Origin: Zhengitettix transpicula
Lineage: Eukaryota; Arthropoda; Insecta; Orthoptera; Tetrigidae
Reading direction: 5' to 3'
Length of the DNA: 64,000 nucleotides
Assembly: GCA_037074705.1 (NCBI GenBank)
Contig: CM073590.1
Coordinates: forward strand, 7,332,001 to 7,396,000
Shown: one piece after another, positions 33,575 through 45,160 of the stretch
Numbering within the stretch: position 1 is the stretch's first letter
Layout: each line of letters begins with the position of its first letter
Translations under genes and position numbers: made by a program
The notes under the pieces: generated by a model
Told to the model about the DNA's origin: nothing
Databases searched by the model: none
The model's input: only the letters and a program-made list of their open reading frames with translations

Positions 33575-35330
33575 GCAGTGAAATGAGAAATTTTAAATTT
33601 CCTTCTTACTTGTATATACTTCTGTATATTTATTTCAGTGAAGTAAAGTGTTTGAAATTTTTTTATTTTTATTTATATTGTATTACTTATTATTGTTTAC
33701 ACAATTTATTAAATATTTGTATTAAAACTGCTACCGGAATCAATACATATATACGTTCATATATAATGAATAAATTTCAGAAAGCTGTAATTCAAAAGCG
33801 GGCTATTATTACGTACCTTCGATCAGAACTTAACAAACTTTTTCACAACTGACATAACAATTTTCCTTCCTAAGATTTCCCCAACGTTCCTCCTCAGTTG
33901 TTATTATTGAGGCGTAAGAAACGTCGGACAACGTTCATTTTTCTTTCCTTCATTAAATCAAGAAAAAGAATCGAGTTTCTTAATTAATTCACGCTTTCCT
34001 CAGTTGCGAGCGTCTCATTTACGCGTTCGCAGTGAAGTCAAACCCAGGTTTTCTCGATCCGTTAAATTATTCAGTCGGCGAGAACTTCAGTGTTCCTAAT
34101 TCTTCTGCGCGGACCTCAGCCCGCGGCGGAGCTCCTTGGAACTGCGTTAATTAATGTGTAAACTGTGCAACTAGAAAATTGCATCCATCTGCATATTTAA
34201 AATAAATACGTTGCCTCGAAAAGCAAGAGTGAGAGACTACCGGGATGAACTGCAACTTGTAAGGGAAGGTATGCTTCTTCCTGGGATTTCGGTTGACTAA
34301 GAAAGGTTACTTAATTAGATATTTTAGCTGTACTAATTAATTAACTTCTGTAATCTTCATCCCTCAGCTATTCATTATTTAGTTTTCTGCATTTCAGTGT
34401 CTCATTTCTATTTCTCCTCGTACACTATCCCTGATTCGTCTCCTCAGCTACGTCTCAATCTTCGTAACGTTAATGTGACCTTTCTCATTAACTTATATTA
34501 ATGTTGAATTATACATATATCCTTTTCTATGATCATCTACCTCTCTCTATGTGTATGTATTCAATCATCTTCAACTGAGTAAATAGCCCTAAAAATACTT
34601 TATTGTATTGAGTTATTTTTAAACTGAAAATAATAATCAATTTTCCTCATTAAAATTTATGTTCTGAAAAACGAACAGTGTACTGTTCATTTCAGTTCGT
34701 ATTAATTATTTGAATTGGATTATTAGCTTTGAACAATTATTTGAACCGTTGAGAAGAAAGTAATTCACTTCATATCTTTCCTAATAATTAACCTAAATTT
34801 ATTTCCTGAAGAGAACAATCCACAAATACTCATGTGATAAACTATTCTTCATCGTCGTATTCGTTATTAAAAATTTGCCAACATCTGATTTTTTGTTTCC
34901 TAATTTTACTTTTAAGTTATTCTCCAAACGGCGACAGTGGGTTATAACTGGGCTTTTGGTTTTGAAGTCTGCGGCTCTTGCCAGAAAATTGTTTGGAATA
35001 GTATGTACATCCTTTTTCTCTCCCTCTTTTGCTATAACTTCAATCCCAATTGTTTTCTTTTCTAAGATCGGGATATACGCTTAAAAAATTTCCTCCCTTT
35101 TCTGAGCTTTCAGCAACCATTCTATTTTATTTTTCCATTAAGATTAAAACAAAATTTCACTAGCTTTCACCTAGGCATTATAAGCCATACTCGATCGGCG
35201 ACTAATCTAAAAATTCCTAGAAAATAAAAGTTTACAAACACAATAATTTATAGTAGAAATATTAGAATATTCTTCTACTAAATCACATTTTAAAGATTGT
35301 ATTTTTACGTCTGTTTATATCAAATAAATA
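33575..35330. other. Anonymous stretch with a GC-richer patch
   Basis: No gene was identified. The part at 34000-34270 is CpG-richer and ends in gcaacttgtaagggaaggta, which contains donor-like GTAAGG and GTATGC sequences. It could be a non-coding first exon, but no partner exon was found. A 69-codon forward frame at 34875-35084 has no domain. Confidence 0.45.
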
Positions 35331-35332
35331 AA

Positions 35333-35690
35333 GCAGTTTTCTGACCAATACAATATTTTTTATTGATTTAAGACAACGTTTCGATACGTTTTTGTACCTT
35401 CCTCAGGTCTTTCCTAAATATGCTAAATGTTACAAACTATTTTCACGTCCTGTTAAAACACAAACTTTTGAAGTTCTTCCGAGACACTTATCAAACACTT
35501 CACAAACTACACACTAGGGTAGTCACAGCAAAACTGTTTTGTCTCGGAAGAGTTTGTCTTTTAACAGGATGTGAAATAGTTTTTAACATTTAGTATATTT
35601 TGGAAAGACCTGAGGAAGGTACAAAAACGTACCGAAACGTTGTCTTAAATAGATAAAAAGATTGTCTGGTATTGGTCAGAAAACTGCATT
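35333..35690. repeat. Fold-back beside a Penelope-like endonuclease
   Basis: The left arm, 35333-35500 (gcagttttctgaccaatac... gtcttccgagac type sequence), is mirrored by 35535-35690, which ends tattggtcagaaaactgc. Each arm carries ggaaagacctgaggaaggta (or its complement), then a gtac...gtac stem and ccgaaacgttgtc. Penelope-like elements often carry inverted end copies and hammerhead-type ribozymes in their terminal repeats. Here the CTGANGA and GAAAC cores and a stem are present, but an extra A follows the core and outer pairing is poor, so ribozyme activity is doubtful. Confidence 0.75.
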
Positions 35691-35835
35691 TTAGTTAAAA
35701 ATATATCAAAATGATACTGATTAAAATTAAGTACCATAATAACAATTTATCGATTGAATAACCTAAGAATTAATTGGTTTTATCGTTCTACCCTGTTTTG
35801 AAAACATAACTTTAACGTTTTTACTTGTTTAATAA

Positions 35836-36110
35836 CTATGGAATTCGGATTATTTTTAAAACCTCCAGTAGTTTAAATTTAGCCCAAAATATTAAAGACA
35901 AAATTCAAATTTTACATAAACATAATGCTATCTACATAATGAATTGTTTAATCTGTAGTTACCGTTACATCGGTCAAGTGAAACTCTATAAAAACTAAAC
36001 TTAATGAACATAAAAATAACTTGAAATTTTTATTCTAAAAAACGTCCAAAATATACGCTGTAGTAGCTACATAGAACGTGTCTTTAACATTTATGATTAA
36101 ATAATAAATG
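35836..36110 (+). pseudogene. Penelope-like element GIY-YIG endonuclease remnant
   Basis: The forward translation gives YGIRIIFKTSSSLN, NIKDKIQILHKHNAIYIMNC, LICSYRYIGQ, and after a frameshift NSIKTKLNEHKNNLKF. This matches the C-terminal endonuclease of Penelope-like retroelements: the linker before the domain, the GIY strand (here AIY), the Cys pair, YIGQ, and the KTRLxEH helix with its acidic residue kept. The rest of the domain degenerates after about 36060, and the reverse transcriptase expected upstream is missing, being replaced by the fold-back at 35333-35690. It is a dead copy. Confidence 0.85.
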
Positions 36111-37138
36111 TTAAATCAAATTCATATTACTTTGTATGTTCCGTTACGTCATAATACACAAAAATATTTTTTAATTATAATATTATTCATGAAATACCTG
36201 AAAAATATCACAGTTCCAATTAATGAAAAAATATTTATAAAATATTATGTGTCTCAGTTCTAGGCGATTAAAACTTGAATGCTTCTTAAGAACTCTAAAA
36301 TTAACACACCTGTGTCTCGTTCAGAAAAACTCAATTGCAGAATTTTTAAGGAAATTGGTAAAGTAAAAGTACTGCTTCCTATAACATAACTATTCCACGA
36401 AACATCTAAATATCAGATAAAACAATAGTAAATGGGGGAAATTATTCGAGGAAAACCAAACTCTCCAAACCAAAACGTTATCGAAGTTATTCCACGGTGT
36501 ACAAAATTAACGCGGTAATTTTACAAAGTTATGAAAGTTCTTAACGATATTTCATGACTGAGAGATACGGCAACTCATAAATTTATCTTCTAAGCTATTA
36601 TTGCGTTTTTATAAAAGTTTGCCTTTTTATTAACAAATCTGTGTGTGCTAAACTTCGTTACAGGGAATAAACTCTGCGGAATATGTTCAGTCGATTTATG
36701 ATAAATACTTTCAATACAATACTTGCAATAAATGTAATAAAATGAAAATATCATGCAAATAAGAGAATTTTAATCATTCTTTTACATATCATCATTTTAC
36801 TTGTTGAACGTGTACCAATAAAACACTTTGTAAAATTTATATTAAACAATATTCCATTATTTTCAAAGTTGGGTACTGAATAATTCTCCACAGTTTCAAT
36901 TCAATGGAACCAGAGAATCACTCAACTGACGGAAGAAGGCTAATGTAATTTTAGAAAGAAAAAAATCTGAATACACTAGTTTACAATTTTACATGAAAAT
37001 TTTAATATAATATTTCCATGAATTGAATTCTTAATTTGAAACCTTGATATCTGATTCCTCGTCTCAGGGAAACGAAAGAATCGAAGTAGGTTGTCTAACT
37101 GAAGAAAACATGACTCAGAATATTTTTGCCTTAACTTT

Positions 37139-37185
37139 ATAATGGACGTCCTCGTTGGCTGAGCAGATTAACATATTCCCCGGAG
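37139..37185 (+). repeat. Possible tRNA-Leu-type SINE head
   Basis: The run gtcctcgttggctgagcaga followed by ttaacat resembles the A box of a tRNA-Leu-type head (TGGCNGAGCGG). A clear B box is not visible; cctttgacctc at about 37199 may be its decayed form. Confidence 0.3.
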
Positions 37186-38937
37186 CAGAATCTTTAGCCC
37201 CTTTGACCTCAAATAATTAAATAAGAATTAAATTAGAAGACCTATTATTGAAATTATTTAATTCATATTTATCATGATTTTCGACGATAATATACACTAG
37301 ATGTGAACAGAAATATGTTGGACAGAAAAGTGATTAATTTATTGAGAAAATTTAGTTTCAGACCAGTGCAAACTTCACTACATCAATTTCATAGACAAGA
37401 AACGTTATTCCTCTCCAGAAGGCGAATGCAATTTCTTATCTCGGATGATCTAATGGAGTACTTATTACTCAGTCAGACAGCCATACAGAATCAATCACGT
37501 GACAAATTACAGCAAAGCTAATATTGTACCTACATATTTATCACATTTTATCAAATTTATGTAAGACCAATATATCATTGTCCTTTATTTATCTGTACGT
37601 GTAATTTGAATCATTTACTAACTCACTTCCGCGAAAAAACAAATCAAACGAATATGAATTAAAGTTAATAATTTGTGGAAAATAACAAAGCCTAAATATT
37701 TTCGTTTTTTTCCTTAATAAATTTATTGGATTTAGTTTACAATTTCAAGATAAATATTTAATTAGAAGTGTTGTTCGAAATAACTAATTAATGTTTCTAT
37801 TTATTGTGAACTGAACACCTTCTTACTCGCTAGGAATTACTCGACGACGAATGAAACGAGTTTTTCTCATTAGAAATTTATATATGACGATATAGTTTTT
37901 CTTTAATTTTTTATCAGATTTAATTGTAAACATTTTACAATTAATGTAGCCATGTTTGAGTCAATACGTAAATAAATTAAGTATAAATTTGTGTAAATAA
38001 TATCATCAACCTCACTTAAAAAATATTATATTCATATACAATAAGTAACATTGTATTTGTTACGAAATCTTTCATACTTGATCAATAGAAATGTCTTGTA
38101 AATTAATTCTTTGAAGTCTGGGTCAGTTAATTTTCTCTACGTCACTCAGCTGATACGAGTCGTAGCGAATATGTCACAGAATGTTTTTTTGTGCAAAGAG
38201 AAAACATTTTATTAGGTACCTTTGTTTGCGTTAGCGACTAGGTATCAGATGTCAAGCTGTCATCAAGACAAAATATTTTCAATAACAATCACAGGGACTC
38301 AGTAACCTTTCGTACCATAAACACACAGATATTTATGTGAAAGGACAGTTAACAGATCGCTACGATATGTAAAACAATAAATAATGTCTAACTATTGACA
38401 AATGCCAACCTAAACGTGAATCTAACAAACTTTTAGTTACTGAATTTCTTACACCTATAATTACTTTAATATATATCCTAACATTATTAGTTGTTTGCTT
38501 TGCCTCTTTTGCCGTTCTAGTGTACATATTGATGTCACTCACTTCCCTGCATTTGATTATTACAGATAAGGGTTATTATGTTGGTCTTTCATCTAGAAAT
38601 TAAGGAAATTTTGAAGGTGATATTACATAATTTAGAATAACACTAGGTAAAACTGAATGGTGTACGTAAATAAATAAAATATTCTGTGTATGTATTGATT
38701 TAAAATCACTGATATTACTAATTAATTTCCATTTCAAACATAGGTATATTATAATATTTACGTAAAAATGAATAACTAGGTAATTAAAGCTTATTCCGTT
38801 ACTTTTTCTCTATAGTCTTACATCATCAAAAACAATTATTATTGATTGCCTCTTTTCGTGAAAAATTGACTTATGGATTTGATACTTTCAGAAAACTTAG
38901 CTTCAGGTAAAGAAACGATGAGTTTCTCCTCACATAC

Positions 38938-38987
38938 GCACACAGAGACAGACACACACACACACACACACAGAGAGAGAGACACTT
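38938..38987. repeat. CA/GA microsatellite
   Basis: A mixed acacac / gagaga tract with about nine clean CA units. Confidence 0.9.
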
Positions 38988-40097
38988 GAAAAAAAATAGA
39001 TTCATAATATTAATGAATTATAGAATAGTCTATTTCAGTATGTACGTGTATCTTATGAAGATAATTAGAGATTAGTATTTGGAGAATTATGTGCGAAAAT
39101 TTTCTCAGATCGTTCTACATAATTGTTACACGATATTAATGAAATTACAGAAATGTTTTTAGAGTATCATTATAACATTTGGAAGTGGATCAATTCTAGT
39201 AATAGAGAGCTCCAAGGTACAGTAAAATTTATTTTAATTTCATTTAACGTCGACACATGAGCTCAGGCTCAGATTTGATACAGAAATTTTCCTTCCAAAA
39301 ATCTATTTATTTATATTTCAATTCAATTTCGCATTTTGTGAGGTAAGTCTCTCAAGTAGCCTGATTCTTGGAGGGAAACAGAGTTTCAGAAACAAGAATA
39401 GTTTAAATAATTAAATACAGTGTGTAGTTGCAGCGTGACTGCCACAAAATTCCAATGTATATTTTAGTATTTATTTTACAATTTTTTTAAATATCTCCAG
39501 AGAAATTTCAGAACTGGTAAATGACTATCCATGAATTTGATCTTGGGTAATTTTTAGTACGCACATGTATTTGTTGAAAAATATATCTGGAAAAAATTCA
39601 AAAATCCAATTTTACAACTTGGTTTCAGGTCTTGATCATCTCCTTAATGTCCGGGTTGTTGACTTCTTATGAAATCTAAATCAGGATTGTCCAGTTTCAT
39701 TTATGAGTGATTCAGTTTCATTTGAAATAGTCTACTGCTGATTTATTCGCTTCTGAGTTTGAAGTATTACTCATTCAAATGGCAATATACTATTTAGATA
39801 TTTTCCTTTTGTAAAAATACTTAAAATAATTTTTCTTCAGTTGGAAGTGAATAAATTCACTTTTATCACTACCGTTTGTTGTAACACTGTCTCGTATTTT
39901 GCTATTGTCAAGCAAATAAATTTGTGAATCAAGATAGTTTGAAATTCCTCTTCGAGTGAGAAACGTGAGTAAGAAGATAATTATATTTCCAATGTTGATC
40001 ATAAAATCTTCGAATCCACTCTGACCGAGATTAATTCTAAAATTGAACTTTACTATGGACGCTGTTTCCTTTTCTGAGGTTTATGTATCATTTATAG

Positions 40098-40098
<1 letters not shown>

Positions 40099-40125
<27 letters not shown>
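40099..40125. repeat. (TA)n at the end of the Helitron-split LTR
   Basis: About 13 TA units lead directly into tgtaa, the first five bases of the reverse-oriented group 1 LTR that continues at 43103. Confidence 0.9.
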
Positions 40126-40128
<3 letters not shown>

Positions 40129-40199
40129 AATCTTATAAATAAAAAAGAGTGTATGTATGTTTGTATGTTTGTTTGTATGTTTGTATGTTTGTATATTTG

Positions 40200-43000
40200 T
40201 ATGTTCGTTATACAAATCTACACCGGTAGATCAAATTTCACCAAATTTCGTACACGTGTTCTTTGCGACCAGGAAAACAACACTGTCGGAGTGAGACGCG
40301 CCTACCACCCCCAGAAGCGGGGGTGGACGGGGGTGGAATTATTTGAACATGCTAAAACAATCAATATTTCGGTCGGATAAATATTTTTAGGGGTCAAAGA
40401 TATTTATAGTCTTTCCACTGATGATATCTGAATATAATTTTCAACCTCTACACCCTGGGGAAAGAGCATCTCTAGCGTTTGGGGTGGAGAATACAAATCT
40501 ACACCGCTGGAGCAAATTTCACCAAAATTCGTACACGGGTTCTTTGCGACCAGGAAAACAACACTGTCGGGGTGAGACGCGTCTACCAACCCCAGAAGCG
40601 GGGGTGGACGGGGGTTCAAATACTTAAACATGCTAAAACAGCAGGTATTAGATTTGGATAAATATTTTCGGAGTCAAATATATTGATTGTGTTTCTACCG
40701 ATGTTATCTGAATATAATATTCATCTACTACGCCCTGGGAAAAAGGCACCCTTAGGGTTTGGGGTGGAGTTGCTTTACAGAAAAATAACGCGAATACAAC
40801 CGAGTTTGGAGTCAAATCGAAGGTTATGGATGTCAGTGAGTTTACTTCGGATAAATATTTTTAATTGCCCATTTAACCCGAAAGGGTGGGGGTTGGAAGG
40901 GAAGATAAATAGTCAGTATTTGCGCGTTCTTGGAGGAGAATTACGGGAATACTATTTCAACGGATGTTGTTGAAAATATAAATCCCTTTAGACATTAGTG
41001 GTGAGCTTGCTTAGGGCTGGGGGTGAGAATTGTCTATTATTCGAAAACTGTCAAAATGTTATGTTTTTATGGGTAAACTAGATTGATAGTGTTTCTACAT
41101 TTGTGATATGAGTAAAAATTCAAACCTTTCCACCACGGGAAAGTAGCAGATTTAGGGGTGGTGTTGTTCATACTATTTTAACCGATGTTGTTTCCATTAA
41201 TAACGACGTTTAATCAAAAATAAAAATGTTTCAGAACCATTGCTTTTTATACTCTTTTAAAAAGTTTTTATATTATAAATTGTTATAAACATAATTTTAC
41301 ATTTATTCCGTAATTGAAGTTGTATAATTGAGAAGAAATAAAGCAACAAATAATCACAGACAAATACATGTAATAAAAACTCTACATGCTAACATAGTTT
41401 ATAATTTAGTTTACTACAACTTCAATGAAAATATTATCCACGTAATATACATTATTAGAACAATTGTTCTCAAAATCCTAAACCATATAAATCAATCCAT
41501 TAATAATCCCTTTTCTACCAGAACGAAAGGGCTTAATATAAATAATTCTTACACTTAATCTTCTTATAAATAAAAATGAGTGTATGTATGTATGTATGTT
41601 TGTATGTTTGTATATTTGTATGATTTTATATTTGTATGTTTGTATATTTGTATGATTTTATATTTGTATGTTTGTATATTTGTATGTTCGTTATACAAAT
41701 CTACACCGCTGGAAAAAAATTCACCAAATTTCGTACACGTGTTCTTTGCGACCAGGAAACAAACACTGTCGGGGTGAGACGCGTCTACCACCCCCAGAAG
41801 CGGGTGGAAATATTTAAACATGCTAAAACAGTCGATATTTCAGTCGGATAAATATTTTTAGTGTCACAGATATTGATAGTGTTTCTACCGACTGTTGGGG
41901 TGAGACGCGTCTACCACCCCCAGAAGCTGGTCGGGATTATCAGTAGAGCACTTTTAGGTGTTGGGTGGAGGAAAGCTGCAATAAAATAACGCGAATATAA
42001 CCGAGCTTGGAGTCAAATCCAGTTCAATTATAGCATCAAATTGGCCATTTAGCCCCAAGGGGCGGTAGTGGATGGGATGGAAATTTTCTAACATGTTAAA
42101 TCATCGATATTAGCATGGAATAAATAAATGCCGGGACCATTGACGTTGATAGTATTTCTACCGATGTTGTTTGTAGGCATGATAGGAGTGGGGCTGGAGG
42201 GGATTTCCTTGAAAATAACGGGGAAACAACCGAGATTCGAGTCAAACCGAAGGTAATGGATGTCGCTGAATTTATTTATGACAATTTCGACAACGCGCGG
42301 GTATCGGCTGGGTTGGGATGAGTTGACCAGCTGTTTTTTGCGTCAATTAAATATATTTCGGGATGAATTAGATTAATCAAATTTCCCTACATGTTCTCTG
42401 TGTATAATTTCAACCCCTTTTGGACTCGGAAGGGTGCACCCTTAAGGGTGAGCGTGAAGTAGCATTACATAAAAAGAAACCATAAACTATCGGGATTGTC
42501 ACTGAGTTTAATAATGACATTAAACTTGACCGTTTAAGTCCCCTAAGCGGGAGTGGTCGGGGGTGAAAAGTTTCAAACATGATAAACGGTCGACATTTGC
42601 GATAATTATTTCCTGGGGTTAATTACTTTAGTAGTATTTATACCTATGTTGTTTGTGTATAATTTAACCCCTGTGAGGGGAGCAAGTTTAGGGATGGGGT
42701 GGAGGTACGATTAATAAAAACCCGCAAAAACAACCGAGATTCGAATCAATTCAGAGACTATGAATGCCGCTGAATCTAATTGTGACAACCTTGGTTAAGC
42801 GACGGGTTTGGGAGGTGTTGGGCGGGGGAATAAATTTTCAGACAATGTAATCGGTTGATTTTTGCGTGAAATACATTCTTTTTCATTATCGCATATTTGT
42901 GGGGGTGGTCATCTTCTAACATGTAAAAACGGCCGATATATTTAGTCAATGACTTCATCCCCTTTCGGCATGGGAGGTGAGCACATTTAGGCATAGGGTT
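40200..43000 (+). repeat. Degenerate about 275-bp tandem array inside the Helitron
   Basis: Landmark blocks recur: aacatgctaaaacag-type at about 40349, 40628 and 41817, with weaker relatives at about 42092, 42575 and 42840; cagaagcggg at about 40311, 40600 and 41796; ggttt/ggtgtggggtggag-type boxes at about 40478, 40758 and 42697. The first two units (40214-40497 and about 40496-40775) are the best preserved. Confidence 0.7.
41562..41695 (+). mobile_element. Internal second Helitron 5' head
   Basis: The terminus of the outer element is repeated here: tcttataaataaaaatgagt, a GTATGTTTG run reaching about 41692, and then caaatctacaccgctgg as at 40214. If real, an inner element of about 1541 bp (41562-43102) shares its 3' end with the outer one. 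Confidence 0.7.
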
Positions 43001-43102
43001 CGAGGAGCTTTAAATAAAAATAGCGCAAAAGTAACCAAAATTGGAGTCTTATCGATGGTTATAGATAAATGACATCTCGGGCAACGCCGGGCACCTAGCT
43101 AG

Positions 43103-44038
43103 TAATTAAATAAAAAAAAGGACTGATGGCTGTGGCTAAATAAAAAGAACTATTATTAGAAACCAATTAATCAAATTTATTAAGGTTTAGAATTACACAA
43201 TAATATTTGAAATCTCAGGGTCTTTATATGGGTTTGATAAATGGGTGAATTTTATACAATCATCATAATTACATTTAGCTTTTTATTGAACTTAATTCGT
43301 CTGAACCTCGATGAATTTTGTTGCGGACGAAAATAAGATTAAAGATTGAATTTAAATTAAATAACTAAACAATTAAAGAAGTAAATAATTAACGAAGTGA
43401 ATAATTAAAGAAACGAAATAATTAAAGAACGATCTGACATATCTTTTAAAAAGTGGTTTACAATCAATTTTAGAGTTTTCTACTTACGGCCGCCCAGGTC
43501 TCAATTTTGGTTTTTCTGTGCACACGATTTGGGGATATCACTGATTCTACTCATTAGAATTTGAACACACGGTAGTTGCTCTGGATCTCTGCTGTTCTGG
43601 AACCTCGATCATCTCATCAGCTAGTTTCCGGACGTAGGTCTCCTTGAAGTCTCTCGATGCGTAAAATTAGTTCAGTTTGTGAACAAAACTTCTGCTTCCA
43701 AACTGCGATTTTATAAGTCTCTCTGTCAAAACTGTTTACTTGCGTTTCCGGTAAACTATTATATCTCGCCGTTGGACTTCCTAGATAGCCCTACTCATAA
43801 TTTGGGATCCGCAGACTTTTTATAATATGAATTTTCTGAATGGATATCTGCCCGCAACTGTGTCCGCCGTCCAACTAACTAACTTCGTCTCGTCGATTTT
43901 GAGCGCGTACAATCTCAACAATGTTTCTTTGTCTGGCGTGCCGCCTTGTTGCGGTGTCCACTTTATATCCAATAATAAGTCCTCTATAATCAAACTTTAT
44001 AATTATAATAATGGATTAATTACTAATTACTACAATAT
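43103..44038 (-). mobile_element. LTR-like element, group 1, copy 5 (reverse, split by Helitron)
   Basis: Reverse-oriented copy close in sequence to 9031-9838: both share cggattaattac-type starts (read from 44038), a TATA box about 60 bases in, the block acttacggccgcccaggtct near 43490, ggggatatcactgat near 43532, and tctcagggtctttatatggg near 43213. Its last five bases (tgtaa) lie at 40126-40130 on the far side of the Helitron. The 82-codon plus-strand frame at 43827-44075 runs over its R region and is not convincing. Confidence 0.7.
43972..43978 (-). promoter_or_regulatory. TATA box in group 1 LTR
   Basis: ATATAAA on the minus strand, about 60 bases inside the LTR start, the same spacing as in copy 3. 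Confidence 0.5.
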
Positions 44039-44041
44039 ATA

Positions 44042-45160
44042 TAGAGGTCACCAAAGTGTAATGAAAGTTTTTTAAAATAATTTTCTTTAATATTATGGTC
44101 GGCGTAATATAAAGGCCAGTTCATTGTAAATAACAGTCAGTGTGGCGCAAGAATACGGAGATTGGAATGTTTTCAAGTGTATTATTGTCGGCACCGCGTG
44201 TAATACGCATAACTTTGGCGAAACAGAGCAGTCTGTGTTTGGGAGATGTCGATGATGGTCATGGCGAGTGTGGTTTGTGAGCTCGAACGATGGTGTTCAT
44301 AGTGTTCATAGTAAAGTCTAATTTGGGAGACTGACCGATGATGGTCATGTGGAGTCTGGTTTGCGAGTTCGACCAATAATCGTCATAGACATGGAGAGTG
44401 GGTGAGGATAATCATAGAAAAACCGGCTCTCGCGAGTATTTAGTAGCAACGGACTGCCACGATACTAGGGTTGTCCCAGAAACTAAATTTATTAACCTTA
44501 CACGAGATAAATACTGTGGTCGGATCAGATTCTTAGTAAAAGTAGGAGGTGCATATTCAACTCGTTGGTCGAATAGCGAAGTGAACTCAAGTTGTGAACA
44601 GTGTAAAGGCCTGTTGAAAGAAATTTTCGTTAAAAGATAAATAGTGAAGTGTATAAATAATATGGTACAAGAGCATCTCTAATAAACTGGTATGTAAAAA
44701 TCTTCTATTGTAAACATTATATAAATATAAGTACCGTCAGGTTTCTTTAAATTTCTGTAAAGTTCACTGGATTTCAGTTTTTTTTAGTTTTTTTATATTA
44801 AGTGTTATTGTAAATTTAATTATTATTCTTTTGTAATTCTTTGATTTCGATATAATTTGGTGATAATTGCAAGTCACTATAATTATTAGCGTCCCAATTA
44901 GAGGCCCTGAAGAACTGAGTTTCATGAAAAGCTGTGGCATTTATTTAAAATATGTACAGAAACTGAATTAAAATAGAAATTTGTATTACATTTTTTGTTA
45001 TCTTTAAAAAGTTGTTATCATTCAGATATAAATCCTATTAATTATATTTTCCTTTAGATTTCCATATTACATTATTTGGTTCCAACGTGTTGGCTTTGAT
45101 ATGGAATATTACATTATTTGGTGCTGCAACGTGTTGGCTTAGATATCATTAATTAGTATA
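44042..45160 (+). mobile_element. LTR-like element, group 2, copy 3, with duplicated PBS-like segment
   Basis: Follows copy 5 across a short atatatata. The early block attatggtcggcgtaatata includes a TATA box at 44108. The middle block gtaaacattatataaatata and the late block caattagaggccctgaag mark it as group 2. The LTR-type end atattaca occurs twice (about 45063-45070 and 45106-45113), each followed by ttatttggt...caacgtgttggct. That is, a PBS-like segment of about 45 bp has been tandemly duplicated. Nothing beyond about 45160 is recognisable as gag. Confidence 0.6.
44108..44114 (+). promoter_or_regulatory. TATA box in group 2 LTR
   Basis: The run taatataaaggcc lies about 65 bases inside the element, in line with the boxes at 2744 and 51151. 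Confidence 0.5.

Larger units (their letters stand above)
36111..40098. other. Anonymous AT-rich stretch
   Basis: No gene recognised over about 4 kb. It contains a CA/GA microsatellite at 38938-38987, a possible SINE head at 37139-37180 and a 72-codon forward frame at 37303-37521 without a domain. The first few hundred bases may be decayed Penelope 3' sequence. Confidence 0.5.
40131..43102 (+). mobile_element. Helitron-like non-autonomous element, complete, two 5' heads
   Basis: The 5' end is TCTTATAAATAAAAAAGAG followed by a TTTGTATG run. The 3' end is cgggcaacgccgggcacc then CTAGCTAG, with a short GGC-AAC-GCC hairpin before the final CTAG. The flank is A on the left and T on the right, as known for Helitrons. 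The two flanks join into an intact LTR end (tgtaa plus taattaaat), so the boundaries are well supported. A second 5' head, tcttataaataaaaatgagtg, lies at 41562. The interior is a degenerate tandem array of about 275-bp period. No Rep/helicase frame is present, so it is non-autonomous. Stretches with high C or G on one strand are typical of the repeats inside. Confidence 0.8.

Noticed and set aside
40131..43102. CRISPR-like or satellite array
   Set aside because: Units are diverged, about 275 bp long and bounded by Helitron-type ends; this is eukaryotic DNA without spacer structure.
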